A stretch of DNA of 64,000 nt from an uncultured Methanoregula sp. (GCF_963667735.1 NZ_OY763919.1:496001-560000), one strand, 5' to 3'. Shown: positions 1-8,872, numbered from the stretch's first letter. The notes: generated by a model from the letters alone, not told the origin. Made by a program: numbers and translations.

Positions 1-878
1 ACATTGAAGATGCTCGTTGCTGCGACCAGAAGGGAGATGCCCCCGATCGCAAGGATGAACGTGGTCATCGTACTCAAAGTCGATGTAATGCTGGAGAGCA
101 TGGTACTTGCATCAGAAACCCGCACAACGGGAGTTTTCTCGTTTGTATTGAGTTTTGCGTCAATTACTTCTTCAGTACCGGTTATGGTGTCGACATCTTT
201 CACGATCACATTCACCTGGGGATACTCGTTCTCCCCGCCGTACTCTTTTACGTACCAGTCATCCGAGACAACAATGGCATTGTCGGTCCTGACACTGTCC
301 GCCGCCTGCCCCCGTTCCTTGAGAATACCAACGATCTTAACTTCCGATCGCCCGGTTTTGGCAGAGCCTATTTTTATCTTGCTTCCGAGTTTCAGGTTGA
401 AATTCGATGCGATCGTCGATCCAACGAGGGCATCGTTGACTCCTTCGATGTTGGTCCCGTTCTCGATGGTCAGGAACGCAGTGATCTGATCGGGATTGAT
501 CCCATAGATCGTTCCCCTGCCCGGAATGGAGCTCAGGGTAAATTCCGTATTTGTCGAGTAAATGGGGACTACATTACTGGCATTTGCCCCCGCGGCGACC
601 TTGATCTTGCTCAGCTGGGCCTTGGTTATTACCGACGATGAGGATGAGGAATCTGGACTGGATCCCGGGGGACCCATACGGACCGCATCCGGTGTTATAA
701 CAATGGTATTTGCTCCGGCGGAGAGCTGATCTTTTGTCTGCAACTGCATATTGGTCCCGAGCATTCCCATCGTTGAGATGGCAATTACGCCGATAACAAT
801 ACCAATGGATGCCAATATTGAGCGCAGATAATTCAGCTTTACACTCCGGACCGAGAGGTCAAAGAAAATATCGCTCAT
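1..878 (-). CDS. MacB/FtsX-type ABC transporter permease, partial (C-terminus outside window)
   Basis: Reading leftward from an ATG at 878, the protein begins with a short cytoplasmic stretch, a transmembrane helix at about residues 19-41 (ASIGIVIGVIAISTMGML), then a long extracytoplasmic domain of the MacB periplasmic-core type with a Ser-rich patch, and a second helix starting at about residue 270 where the window ends. The start overlaps the stop of the ATPase gene by four bases (ATGA), so the two are translationally coupled. By family knowledge such permeases pair with a LolD/MacB-type ATPase and a secreted accessory protein to export or extrude lipophilic or peptide substrates. Substrate unknown. 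The gene is cut by the window edge, not broken. Confidence 0.85.
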   Translation of the reverse strand, partial: MSDIFFDLSVRSVKLNYLRSILASIGIVIGVIAISTMGMLGTNMQLQTKDQLSAGANTIVITPDAVRMGPPGSSPDSSSSSSVITKAQLSKIKVAAGANASNVVPIYSTNTEFTLSSIPGRGTIYGINPDQITAFLTIENGTNIEGVNDALVGSTIASNFNLKLGSKIKIGSAKTGRSEVKIVGILKERGQAADSVRTDNAIVVSDDWYVKEYGGENEYPQVNVIVKDVDTITGTEEVIDAKLNTNEKTPVVRVSDASTMLSSITSTLSTMTTFILAIGGISLLVAATSIFN

Positions 879-1555
879 GCTTCTGCAATCCTCCCGTCTT
901 CAAGCCTGATCGTGCGTTGTGCATATTCTGCGATCTTGGGATCATGAGTCACGATGATGACCGTCTTTCCCTCTTTATGCAGGCCACAGAGAATATCCAT
1001 GATCTGGGTTCCGGTCTTCCGGTCGAGATTGCCGGTCGGTTCGTCACAGAGAAGGATCTTCGGGTCATTGACAAGCGCCCTGGCCACCGCCACGCGCTGC
1101 TGCTGACCACCGGAAAGCTGGGTGGGGCGGTGGGCACTCATTTCCTTGTCAATCCCGACAGCTTCGAGGAGAGATGTGGCTTTGCCGCTGGTGTCCCGTT
1201 TCTTGTACTTCAGGATAAGCGGGTATTCCACGTTCTCATACGCCGAGAGAAGCGGGATCAAGTAAAATTTCTGGAAGATGTACCCGATGGTGTCCCGGCG
1301 CATGTGTGTCCGCTCAAGGCTTGTCAGTCCGGCCACGTTCCTCCCGTCGATGAGAAGTTCTCCCGATGTCGGGACATCAAGGATCCCGAGCTGGTTCATC
1401 ATGGTCGATTTACCGGAACCCGAAGGTCCCATGATGGCGACAAAATCATTGTCCATGATGTCGAGCGAGACATGATCCAGAGCAGTGAAATCACCGGCTT
1501 CGAGATGGTACACTTTCGACACATCCGCAAGCCGGATAAGGGGGGTATCGGTCAT
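875..1555 (-). CDS. ABC transporter ATP-binding protein, MacB/LolD type
   Basis: 226 residues, the usual length for this family. Walker A GPSGSGKST near residue 44, Q-loop (YIFQKF), signature LSGGQQQR near 147, Walker B ILLCDEPTG near 168, and the H-loop in VTHDP near 206 are all intact. It sits between the secreted protein gene upstream and the permease gene downstream, with an ATGA overlap to the permease. It should power the FtsX-like permease by conformational coupling (mechanotransmission) at the cytoplasmic face. Substrate cannot be deduced. Confidence 0.93.
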   Translation of the reverse strand: MTDTPLIRLADVSKVYHLEAGDFTALDHVSLDIMDNDFVAIMGPSGSGKSTMMNQLGILDVPTSGELLIDGRNVAGLTSLERTHMRRDTIGYIFQKFYLIPLLSAYENVEYPLILKYKKRDTSGKATSLLEAVGIDKEMSAHRPTQLSGGQQQRVAVARALVNDPKILLCDEPTGNLDRKTGTQIMDILCGLHKEGKTVIIVTHDPKIAEYAQRTIRLEDGRIAEA

Positions 1556-1565
1556 ATCCGCACCC

Positions 1566-2909
1566 CTACTGCTGTTTCTTCAGTTTTGTAGAGAGCCATT
1601 TCCGCTTTTTATAGAGAACAATACCAACAACAAGAAGGATACCTGCTGCAATCACGGGGTAGAACGAGCTAATCCCGTTGCCTTTGCTGCTGAACAGACT
1701 GGTGCTCTGACCACCGGGGCCGCCCATGCCCTGGGGGCCGCCCTGCATCATGCCGGGATTGCCGGAGGATCCCGAAGTTGTTCCGGTTCCACTAGCACTA
1801 CTTCCCAAAGCTCCCAGCGAAGAGGTGAGATCCAGGGTCTTTGTTGTCTTGTAGAGCTTTCCATCGGAGTTCTTCCAGCTGATAATTAACGGGACGGAAG
1901 ACAGATCAGAGGATGTGAATGTCAGCTCAAAGCTTCCCGAATCGTCAGAGGCCAGGCTGCCGATGGCGTATTCAGGATATGTTTCGGTACCTTTTGCAGG
2001 GGAGCCAACGGTTACGAGAAGTCCTTTCGCATCCGAGACACCGGAGTTGATGATATCCCCGGTAAGATCATAGTATGAACCTTTGGAGGTCAGGGCAAGA
2101 TTATTGATAACAGGAACAACCGATGTTGTGTCATGATCGAGGATAACGGGGGTGGAAAGATCTACGGTGTGTTCAGCATCCCCGTTCATGTAGCTGACAC
2201 GGAACGTGAGGTTTGAATCCTGGCTGGCCTTGACCGTGAAGGGGACATCAACGGAATTATGTCCGCTCAGTGAATAGACATATTTCTGCGATGGCTGCAC
2301 CTCAATGCCGCTTCCCGTTGGCGTGACAAGGATGTTCTTGAGCGTACCTGACCGGACATTGATGAGCGTCAGGTTGACGGTCTCATCCTCGCCCTGGGAG
2401 AACGTAGTGGGTTTTCCCGTGAGGCTTGCCTGGATGTCGCGGGAGTCCACCTTGATCTTGATGGGGTAATGGATAGATGTCCCGGCCTTGGTCCCGACCG
2501 TAAAGAGTGCATAATCCGTTCCATCCGGTGGATCAGCGGTGACAACGAAAGAATACGTCATCGATGCTCCGGCCCCGATATAACTCATGGTGTCCCAGGA
2601 ATCGAGAGTCTTGATATGGATCTTATCGCTGAGGAGATCCGGATGAGACAATCCGACAGCGGTGGTCCCGGAATTGGTCAAGGTGACTGAAATGGTACCC
2701 TCTTCGTACGGGTATATCACTTCGGGATCCATGGTTACATTGGTGACGCAGACCTGCGCCGCCGCATCAACGGTTGTCGATGTGTCCGATGTTGAAGATG
2801 TCGAGGATGTCGACGACGATGTAGTTGATGAGGTGCTGTCAGCAGCCGATACTGCTGAAGCCATCATAAGAACCAGGATGAAACTGGTAATAATTGTCTG
2901 TATTTTCAT
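1566..2909 (-). CDS. Secreted, C-terminally anchored protein with CARDB/NEW3-like beta domains
   Basis: Start chosen at the ATG at 2909, preceded by a strong GGAGG six bases upstream and opening a signal peptide (MKIQTIITSFILVLMMASAVSA). A Ser/Thr-rich linker follows, then two or three all-beta repeats with 'VTLTNSGTTAVGLSH' and 'VNLTLINVRSGTLKNI'-like strands typical of CARDB/NEW3 (COG1361-like) domains, a Gly/Ser/Met-rich linker and a C-terminal helix (FYPVIAAGILLVVGIVLY) with a Lys-rich tail. It is the first gene of the ABC operon; the ATPase starts 10 bases downstream. Probably the surface-exposed partner of the exporter. An in-frame extension upstream of 2909 is unlikely because it lacks the signal peptide at its N-terminus. 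Confidence 0.85.
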   Translation of the reverse strand: MKIQTIITSFILVLMMASAVSAADSTSSTTSSSTSSTSSTSDTSTTVDAAAQVCVTNVTMDPEVIYPYEEGTISVTLTNSGTTAVGLSHPDLLSDKIHIKTLDSWDTMSYIGAGASMTYSFVVTADPPDGTDYALFTVGTKAGTSIHYPIKIKVDSRDIQASLTGKPTTFSQGEDETVNLTLINVRSGTLKNILVTPTGSGIEVQPSQKYVYSLSGHNSVDVPFTVKASQDSNLTFRVSYMNGDAEHTVDLSTPVILDHDTTSVVPVINNLALTSKGSYYDLTGDIINSGVSDAKGLLVTVGSPAKGTETYPEYAIGSLASDDSGSFELTFTSSDLSSVPLIISWKNSDGKLYKTTKTLDLTSSLGALGSSASGTGTTSGSSGNPGMMQGGPQGMGGPGGQSTSLFSSKGNGISSFYPVIAAGILLVVGIVLYKKRKWLSTKLKKQQ

Positions 2910-3269
2910 TGTTCCTCCATAATGCAGGGCGGGATAGATACCAGGGGAAAGCTCGTCTGACGCGATCCGTTCTGAAATTATCTCTGTTGCCTGAATCACG
3001 ATGTCAAAAAGAACACATATATTGGCACTATGGAGTGTGCCAAATATAGCCCAAAAACCGGAATAATTGAACCGGGCAGTTACATATATCCCCAACAACA
3101 GATGAGAGGCCGGTGATACCGGATTTTTGTAATCGGGATTGGTTCTCCTGGGGCAGATCCGCACGCAACCACAAAAACTCAATGCTAATAACACTCGCCG
3201 GGTATAACATCCCGTTCCCTGGCAGAAATGAACAAAAGTTTCGGGGAAAAAAGTAGAGTGATATGGGGT
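2910..3269. other. Intergenic region upstream of the ABC exporter operon
   Basis: Apart from the Shine-Dalgarno at the left end, the inverted repeat at 3020-3046 and AT-rich TATA-like tracts (about 3014-3024 and 3080-3090), nothing coding with convincing codon usage is seen on either strand. It also holds the 3' flank of the small membrane protein gene. Confidence 0.5.
3020..3046. promoter_or_regulatory. Perfect inverted repeat, possible operator of the ABC exporter operon
   Basis: TTGGCAC at 3022-3028 and GTGCCAA at 3037-3043 form a perfect 7-base inverted repeat with an 8-base spacer, flanked by ATAT on both sides. It lies about 110-135 bases upstream of the secreted-protein start and overlaps an AT-rich TATA-like stretch (about 3014-3024). 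It could be a dimeric-repressor site or a small hairpin. No regulator is encoded next to it. Confidence 0.4.
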
Positions 3270-3641
3270 TCAGCGGGTACTGCGGAAATTTTTAGCAAGA
3301 AACAAAAGACCAATGCCGATAAGGAACAGTCCGAAGATATACGGCCAGATCTGGACCGGCGCCCAGACAAAACTGATGCCCACAATGATCAGGAACAGCC
3401 CGATGATAGCTGATATCCATCGGCTTCCGGTCCTGCAGCAGGATATGCCATTTTCCTGTCCGGAGCTTTCACGTGGATTCATGAAGGCTGATGCAAGGAA
3501 TCCCAGCCCAAGCCCGATGAGCACCCCGGACCCGGGATACCCTATGATCAATCCTATACCAAGCCCAAGGAGTACCCCGGCGGGGATGAGAAAGAACCTG
3601 CCATGGCGCCTTGGTTCTTCCCGGCCTTCATTTCCAGTCAT
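3270..3641 (-). CDS. Small four-helix membrane protein, unknown function
   Basis: 123 residues: a short charged N-terminus (MTGNEGREEPRRHGR), two Gly-rich hydrophobic helices (residues about 16-55), a hydrophilic loop with a CC pair (SCCRTGS), and two more helices (about 76-115) ending in KNFRSTR. Not recognised beyond a general resemblance to small LiaF/DUF-type membrane proteins. It is a single gene between the exporter operon and the Cys-cluster protein. Composition and coding quality look native. Confidence 0.7.
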   Translation of the reverse strand: MTGNEGREEPRRHGRFFLIPAGVLLGLGIGLIIGYPGSGVLIGLGLGFLASAFMNPRESSGQENGISCCRTGSRWISAIIGLFLIIVGISFVWAPVQIWPYIFGLFLIGIGLLFLAKNFRSTR

Positions 3642-3773
3642 AGGAGAAAATGCGTTTTAGGTGATAATAAGAGTTGGGACATCCGATAATCTATCATTGA
3701 ATCGTATTATAACTGCAACAGATCGCTCAGTTTATTCATAGTCCCATAAGAAACGAAGTACAGAGGAAATTCT

Positions 3774-4256
3774 TTGACCTTTACCTGCCAGCAATGCGGG
3801 GAGTGCTGCAGCACGATGGGTGAGATAATCGAAGTTATTGAAGAGATCTCCCCCTTGAGATTCCGAATCGGTTACACGACAACCGGTGAAGAGCGCATTG
3901 TGGTTGTGGATCCGGACAAGAAAGATCTTTTTTCCCACAAGTCTTCCATGCAGGAGCGCTCCCTTGCCTGCCCGTTTCTCTGTATGGCAGCCCCGGGACG
4001 GGTGATCTGCACGGTGCATGCATCGCGTCCTGACCTGTGCCGGCAGTACTCCTGTTTCCGGCTCCTTGTTCTGGATGCCAGAGGAAACCGGATCGGAAAA
4101 GTGATCGAGTCCACAAGGATCCTCCGAACAATGGATCACCCGCTCAGGGAGATCTGGGACCGGGAGATTGCCGGTCTCCAGGTCGCCGACGAGCATGCCT
4201 GGGAAAAAACTGCAGAGAGACTGCTGACCCTCAGAGGATACACGGTACTAACGTGA
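3774..4256 (+). CDS. YkgJ-family cysteine-cluster protein (CxxCxxCC)
   Basis: Opens with MTFTCQQCGECCSTMGE: the CxxCxxCC motif of the YkgJ/UPF0153 family at residues 5-12, with further cysteines at ACPFLC, VICTVH and LCRQYSC that complete the predicted metal (Zn or Fe-S) site. 160 residues is normal for the family. The start is TTG, chosen because AGAGGAAA lies about eight bases upstream and no ATG precedes the Cys motif. Exact biochemical role of the family is unknown. It converges with the coenzyme B operon, from which it is separated by a hairpin. Confidence 0.85.
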   Translation: MTFTCQQCGECCSTMGEIIEVIEEISPLRFRIGYTTTGEERIVVVDPDKKDLFSHKSSMQERSLACPFLCMAAPGRVICTVHASRPDLCRQYSCFRLLVLDARGNRIGKVIESTRILRTMDHPLREIWDREIAGLQVADEHAWEKTAERLLTLRGYTVLT

Positions 4257-4273
4257 AGGAAGGCTTGTATGAA

Positions 4274-4294
4274 AACCCGGCTTCGGACCGGGTT
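4274..4294. terminator. Hairpin between convergent genes
   Basis: AACCCGG-CTTCGGA-CCGGGTT, a perfect 7-bp stem, lies between the stop of the Cys-cluster gene and the stop of aksF (minus). It may serve as a bidirectional transcription end or mRNA 3' stabiliser. No long T-tract follows it. Confidence 0.45.
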
Positions 4295-4304
4295 CAGACA
4301 TAGC

Positions 4305-5273
4305 TCACTCAGGCTTTCGGAGCATTTCCAGAACAGCGTTGCCGAACTCCCGGGTCCCAACCGATCCGCCAAGATCCCGGGTCCGGATTCCCTGTTCAAG
4401 AACTGCTGTAATTGCCAACTCCACACGGGAGCTGCCATCTTTGTCGCCCATATAATCGAGGAGCATAGCAGCACTCCGGATTGCGGCTATTGGATTTGCA
4501 AGGTTCTTTCCCGCAATATCAGGTGCGCTCCCGTGCACCGGCTCGAAGAGGGCATAATGCTCGCCGATATTTGCACTCGGAACAAGGCCCAGACCACCAA
4601 CAAGATACGACGCGACATCCGAGAGAATATCGCCGAACATGTTGGTGGTGACAACAACACCGTAACTCTTTGGGTGCTGGAGGATATCAAGCGAGAGCGC
4701 ATCGATGAACTTGTCGTTATACACGATCCCGGCGGCTTTTGCCTCGGCAAGGCAGATATCCCGGAAAAAAACATCCGATTTGATCACATTCGCTTTATGA
4801 CCAACCGTCAGGAGACCGGAACGCTCACGGGCAAGACGTATGGCGGTACGGACTATCCGCTCGGTTCCCCGACGGGTGACCACCCGGAGCGTTGTTGCCC
4901 GGTCCGGCCCGGTCTCTTCGACACCCGAATAAAGTCCCTCGGTGTTCTCCCGCACGATCATGATGTCGAAACCGTCACCGCGGACAGGGCGAAAGTTGGC
5001 ATAGAGATCGAGAGCTTTTCGTATCCGCAGGACCACGCTCTGGTAATCTTTCATCGGGGGAGTCGTAATCGCCCCGAACAGGATGGCATCGGCATCTTTG
5101 AGTTCCCGGATCTCCTTATCGGCACACGGGCATCCGGTCCGTTCCCACATGCCGTATCCCACTTCAACCGGGAAATAATCAAATTCCGGATGCAGCAGCT
5201 CAAGAACAGAACGGGCAACCGGGATCACCTCGTGGCCGATCCCATCGCCTTCAACAACGGCAATCTTTTTCAT
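4305..5273 (-). CDS. aksF: Homoisocitrate/isopropylmalate dehydrogenase family (coenzyme B pathway)
   Basis: 322-residue beta-decarboxylating dehydrogenase: N-terminal VVEGDGIGHEVIP, substrate-binding LYANFRPVR and VRENTEGLYSG, catalytic K in DKFIDALSLDI, metal-binding TTNMFGDILSDVAS and NAD-binding EPVHGSAPDIAGK. The family includes LeuB, AksF and isocitrate dehydrogenases, which motif reading alone does not separate. It is assigned to AksF (oxidative decarboxylation of homoisocitrate and its longer homologues) because it ends an operon carrying a short-form AksA and a YLRT-type AksE. Its start overlaps the previous stop by ATGA. It could also serve leucine synthesis. Confidence 0.8.
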   Translation of the reverse strand: MKKIAVVEGDGIGHEVIPVARSVLELLHPEFDYFPVEVGYGMWERTGCPCADKEIRELKDADAILFGAITTPPMKDYQSVVLRIRKALDLYANFRPVRGDGFDIMIVRENTEGLYSGVEETGPDRATTLRVVTRRGTERIVRTAIRLARERSGLLTVGHKANVIKSDVFFRDICLAEAKAAGIVYNDKFIDALSLDILQHPKSYGVVVTTNMFGDILSDVASYLVGGLGLVPSANIGEHYALFEPVHGSAPDIAGKNLANPIAAIRSAAMLLDYMGDKDGSSRVELAITAVLEQGIRTRDLGGSVGTREFGNAVLEMLRKPE

Positions 5274-6070
5274 CGGTTCCTCCAGCGGGAAACCAGATCG
5301 GTTACCGAGCGGTAAATCTGGGCGGGATCAGAACCCCAGTGGACAATGGAACCGGTCCGGTTGTTCCAGCCGGTTAAACCCTCCCGTTCGGAACGGCAGC
5401 ACCGTGCAATGAACGGCTCTTCAGTAATGCATTCGAGCGGGCAGATATTCTCAAGCTGGAAATCGCTCCCATAGCATTCACGGTAGAATTGCGATCCGGT
5501 GAGACACCCGGCAACCTGCTCGCCCCCCAGCATGGGATCCTCATCAAGGGTTTTTGAAAATCCCGAGGCACGGCATGGATAAACCTCGGCATGCAATGCG
5601 GCGATATCTCTCACATGGTGACAGAACCGGATGGAAAGACTGCCAAAAAGGCCATCCGATTCCAGCTCGCGGATACATGCCGAGAGACTTGGCCGGGGCG
5701 GGGTTACATCATAGACATGGATGACAAGCAGGCCGGAAAGATCCGGATCAAGAACGAACGTCCTGTGCTCGTCAAGTCCGGTAAATACCGTGCACCGGAA
5801 TCCGCTGTTCCGGGCAAGCTCGATGAGCAGCGTGCGGTTGTAGAGATTGACTTTCTCCGGATAATGATACACTTCACGGGACGTGGCAATTACCCGGGAG
5901 GAAAGGATGGACCGCATCATCCCTTTTCCGGCGGGGTCGAGCTCCACGCTCAACACATCGGTTCCTTCGGAAGTTTCCCGGAGGAGGTAGCGGCTCAGGA
6001 AGTATACCTTGTCATCGCAGGGTTTTGTTGTGGCAAGACCAACATGCTTGCAGTGCTCGGGAAAGATCAT
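5270..6070 (-). CDS. Unrecognised protein inside the coenzyme B operon
   Basis: 266 residues, no signal peptide or membrane helix. Not recognised. It is rich in Cys and His in its C-terminal third (CHHVRD, EVYPCRASGFSK, GGEQVAGCLTGSQFYRECYG, NICPLECITEEPFIARCCRSE), suggesting a metal or Fe-S site or redox chemistry; the N-terminal half looks alpha/beta (VLSVELDPAGKG, LLVIHVYDVTPP). ATGA overlaps join it on both sides, to aksE and aksF, so it is made with the pathway enzymes. A role in late coenzyme B synthesis (decarboxylation, thiolation, threonine coupling) is inference only. Confidence 0.85.
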   Translation of the reverse strand: MIFPEHCKHVGLATTKPCDDKVYFLSRYLLRETSEGTDVLSVELDPAGKGMMRSILSSRVIATSREVYHYPEKVNLYNRTLLIELARNSGFRCTVFTGLDEHRTFVLDPDLSGLLVIHVYDVTPPRPSLSACIRELESDGLFGSLSIRFCHHVRDIAALHAEVYPCRASGFSKTLDEDPMLGGEQVAGCLTGSQFYRECYGSDFQLENICPLECITEEPFIARCCRSEREGLTGWNNRTGSIVHWGSDPAQIYRSVTDLVSRWRNR

Positions 6071-6537
6071 TGGCGGGATCTCCAGTACTCAACAAGGCCC
6101 CCGGCTGCGAGGATCTCCTGCATCCGGGGAGAGAGGGGACGGATTGTATATCGGATTCCACCGGCATTCACCCAGCCGTCGCGAATATTGAACGAAACTT
6201 TTGTGCCATCGCGACAAGTGAGATCGGATTCGATGAGCGGGAGACCGACATTGATGGCATTCCTGAAAAAGATCCGGGCAAACGAGGGGGCAATAACCGC
6301 AACAACTCCGGCCTCCCGGAGGGCAAGAGTAGCCTGTTCGCGGGATGAACCGCAGCCGAAATTCTTTCCGGCAACGATCACGGCACCTTTCAGCCTGGGG
6401 GCGAGGGCGGGATCGAGATCCTCGAACACGTGGGACGCCCAGACCGATCGATCCTTGGTCCTCAGGTATCTCCCTGCAATGACAAGGTCGGTATCGATAT
6501 CTGCCGGCAGGCAGACTGCATGCCCTTCACCCTGCAT
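6067..6537 (-). CDS. aksE: Homoaconitase small subunit (AksE type)
   Basis: 156 residues, normal for the swivel-domain subunit of the IPM isomerase/homoaconitase family. GCGSSREQA at about 61-69 is the conserved loop. The substrate-specificity loop reads YLRT (Y24-L-R26-T27); work on the Methanocaldococcus enzymes reported YLRT in homoaconitase and YLVY in isopropylmalate isomerase, so this favours homoaconitase, which hydrates/dehydrates the C7-C9 intermediates of 2-oxosuberate synthesis. Start overlaps the AksD stop by one base (TGATG). Confidence 0.88.
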   Translation of the reverse strand: MQGEGHAVCLPADIDTDLVIAGRYLRTKDRSVWASHVFEDLDPALAPRLKGAVIVAGKNFGCGSSREQATLALREAGVVAVIAPSFARIFFRNAINVGLPLIESDLTCRDGTKVSFNIRDGWVNAGGIRYTIRPLSPRMQEILAAGGLVEYWRSRQ

Positions 6538-7748
6538 CAGGCCACCTCCGGAACGGTAATCTCACCCTGAAGCGCACTGGCAGCAGCAGTGGAGACCGAG
6601 GAGAGATAGATCTCCCCGCCGATACCCATGCGGTTCCGGAAATTCCGGTTTGCGGTCGACAGGCAGACTTCTCCTTCCCCGATGACCCCCATATGGTAGC
6701 CAAGGCACGGGCCGCATCCGGGAGTCCCGATCGTACAACCCGCTTCAAGAATGTCGGCAAGCACACCGGTCCTCGTTGCCTTTGCAAGGATCCCGGCTGA
6801 TCCGGGAACAACGATCGTCCTGACCGCAACCTTCCTGCCTTTGACGATCCGGGCAAAGCGCTCCAGGTCAGAGTACCGCCCGTTCGTGCAGGTACCGACA
6901 AAGACCTGGTCGACAGGGAGGCCGGCAAGCTGCTCCACGGGTTTTACCGTATCGACACGGTGGGGAACCGCAACAAGCGGGACAATATCCGCAAGATCGA
7001 ATGTGAGTTCCTGCACATAGGTGCAGGGTTCCACTGCCTGCGGCATGACATCATGCCCCTGTTCCTTCAGGTATCTCACGGTTATTTCATCCGCATAACA
7101 GAGACCGGCCTTTGCCCCGGCCTCGACCGAGAGGTTGGCAAGAACGAGACGATCGTCCATGGTGAGGTTCTTCATTCCGTCCCCCACGAACTCAAGAGCC
7201 TGGTACGTAGCTCCATCGGTCCCCAGTTTTCCCACATACGCCAGCGCAAGATCCTTTGCCTCGGCGGCACCGGTAAATTTCCCGGTAATGTGGATCGCAG
7301 CCGATTCCGGGACACGGAACCAGGTTTCGCCGGTGAGCCAGATTCCCGCCATATCGGTTGCCCCGACACCGGTGGCAAATGCACCGAATGCCCCGAGGGT
7401 GACGCTGTGCGAATCGGCCCCGACAACAATCTCTCCAGGCAGGACAACTCCTTCGCTCATCAGCTGATGGCAGATGCCCTTCCCGATGTCATAGAAGTTC
7501 ATGAACGAACTCTTGGCAAAGTCCCGTAACTCGTGCTGGAGGGTCGCGGTTGTTGAATTATTGGCCGGGGCAATATGGTCGAAGATGATGGAAAGCTCCG
7601 TTGTATCGGCAAGGTGGCTGGCGCCCATATTCCTCCAGGCCTCAAGTGCCAGGAGGCCGGTGCCATCACAGGCATAGGCGCGGTCGATCTTCCGGTCAAC
7701 GTATTCGCCGGCCGGGGCTCCCAGGATGCGCTCGGACAGGGAACTCAT
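6537..7748 (-). CDS. aksD: Homoaconitase large subunit (AksD type)
   Basis: 403 residues from the ATG at 7748, chosen because it overlaps the AksA stop as ATGA; a longer in-frame start at 7808 would run 60 bases into aksA. Aconitase-family landmarks: VGADSHSVTLGAFGAFATGVGATDMAG, the Fe-S cysteine in VFVGTCTNGRYSDL, and the second pair in TPGCGPCLGYHMG. Forms the [4Fe-4S] heterodimer with AksE. Substrate assignment rests on the small subunit loop and the operon. Confidence 0.87.
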   Translation of the reverse strand: MSSLSERILGAPAGEYVDRKIDRAYACDGTGLLALEAWRNMGASHLADTTELSIIFDHIAPANNSTTATLQHELRDFAKSSFMNFYDIGKGICHQLMSEGVVLPGEIVVGADSHSVTLGAFGAFATGVGATDMAGIWLTGETWFRVPESAAIHITGKFTGAAEAKDLALAYVGKLGTDGATYQALEFVGDGMKNLTMDDRLVLANLSVEAGAKAGLCYADEITVRYLKEQGHDVMPQAVEPCTYVQELTFDLADIVPLVAVPHRVDTVKPVEQLAGLPVDQVFVGTCTNGRYSDLERFARIVKGRKVAVRTIVVPGSAGILAKATRTGVLADILEAGCTIGTPGCGPCLGYHMGVIGEGEVCLSTANRNFRNRMGIGGEIYLSSVSTAAASALQGEITVPEVA

Positions 7749-8872
7749 GATTCGGTCTCCTGTGCTTTCCGGATCAGACGGCGCAGGACATCCGGGGTTA
7801 TGTTGCACTTGTGTTCGGAATGGTCCTTGACCAGATCGAGCACCCGGCAGATCTGTTTATCGGAGAGTTCGCAGCCAAGGGACGCAACCACATGTTCAAG
7901 CGCTTTTTTGCCCGTGTGCTTTCCCAGGATGAACCGGCGTTCCCCCCCGACAAGATCCGGAGGGAAGTACTCGTAGGTGGCCGGGTCTTCAAGAATTGCT
8001 GCAATGTGAATACCGCTTTCGTGGGAGAACGCAAGTTCGCCGGTCACGGGTTTGTTCCGGGGCAGGGCAATTCCGGAGTATTTCTCCACCTTGTGTGACA
8101 ATGCAGTCAGGCCAGACAGATCGTATCGGTCGATCCCGCCCTTCATCCGGAGAGCCACCAGCACTTCCTCAAGCGATGCATTTCCCGACCGTTCCCCAAT
8201 CCCGTTCACGGTAGTATGAAGCTGGAACGCACCGGCCTCGGCAGCGGTGAGGGTATTTGCAACAGCACATCCCATGTCGTTGTGGCAGTGGGCGCAGAAC
8301 GGGCGATCCACCGATGCTACGAGATCGGTCATGATTCGCTGCATCTCGGTCGGGATCAGGCATCCAACCGTATCGGCAAAACTGAGCAGGACCGCCCCAT
8401 GATCGGAGGCACGGCGATAAACTTCCTTGAGGAAGGGAAGATCGGTCCGGGACGCATCTTCTGCAGCAAACCGGACCTGCACCCCGTGGTCCCGGGCAAA
8501 ATCGATCATCCGGAGAGAATCCTCGAGCACCTGTTCACGGGGTTTTTTGAACTTGAGCCTGACATGGAGTTCCGAAGTAGGGATGAAGATACTCACCATA
8601 TCGACACCGCAGTCGATGGCTGCCTGGATATCCGGCTCCCGGGCGCGGGAAAAACCGCAGATCCGGGCATCAAGCCCCAGGTTTGCAATGGTCTTTACGC
8701 ATTGCTTTTCATTGGGGGAGACTGCCGGGAAACCGGCTTCGATGACCTCGATGCCGATGGCATCCAGACTCCGGGCGATATCCACCTTCTCCTCGCAGGA
8801 AAATGACACCCCCGGGGTCTGTTCGCCATCTCTCAGCGTTACGTCACAGATCTCAACATTCCACGGTTTCAT
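7745..8872 (-). CDS. aksA: Homocitrate synthase-type chain-elongation enzyme (AksA)
   Basis: 375 residues from the ATG at 8872, which has GAGG nine bases upstream; the longer frame from 8905 overlaps the upstream gene more. TLRDGEQTPGVSF near residue 12, H-C-H-N-D near 195-199 (metal ligands) and FSHESGIH near 282 define the LeuA/HCS/CimA superfamily. It lacks the roughly 130-residue C-terminal LeuA leucine-binding domain, as AksA does. It condenses acetyl-CoA with 2-oxoglutarate and its homologues to build 2-oxosuberate for coenzyme B. CimA or a short LeuA cannot be excluded without phylogeny. Confidence 0.82.
   Translation of the reverse strand: MKPWNVEICDVTLRDGEQTPGVSFSCEEKVDIARSLDAIGIEVIEAGFPAVSPNEKQCVKTIANLGLDARICGFSRAREPDIQAAIDCGVDMVSIFIPTSELHVRLKFKKPREQVLEDSLRMIDFARDHGVQVRFAAEDASRTDLPFLKEVYRRASDHGAVLLSFADTVGCLIPTEMQRIMTDLVASVDRPFCAHCHNDMGCAVANTLTAAEAGAFQLHTTVNGIGERSGNASLEEVLVALRMKGGIDRYDLSGLTALSHKVEKYSGIALPRNKPVTGELAFSHESGIHIAAILEDPATYEYFPPDLVGGERRFILGKHTGKKALEHVVASLGCELSDKQICRVLDLVKDHSEHKCNITPDVLRRLIRKAQETES

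Noticed and set aside
809..1591. Plus-strand frame opposite the ATPase gene
   Set aside because: It is a shadow of the ABC ATPase, which has all motifs on the minus strand.
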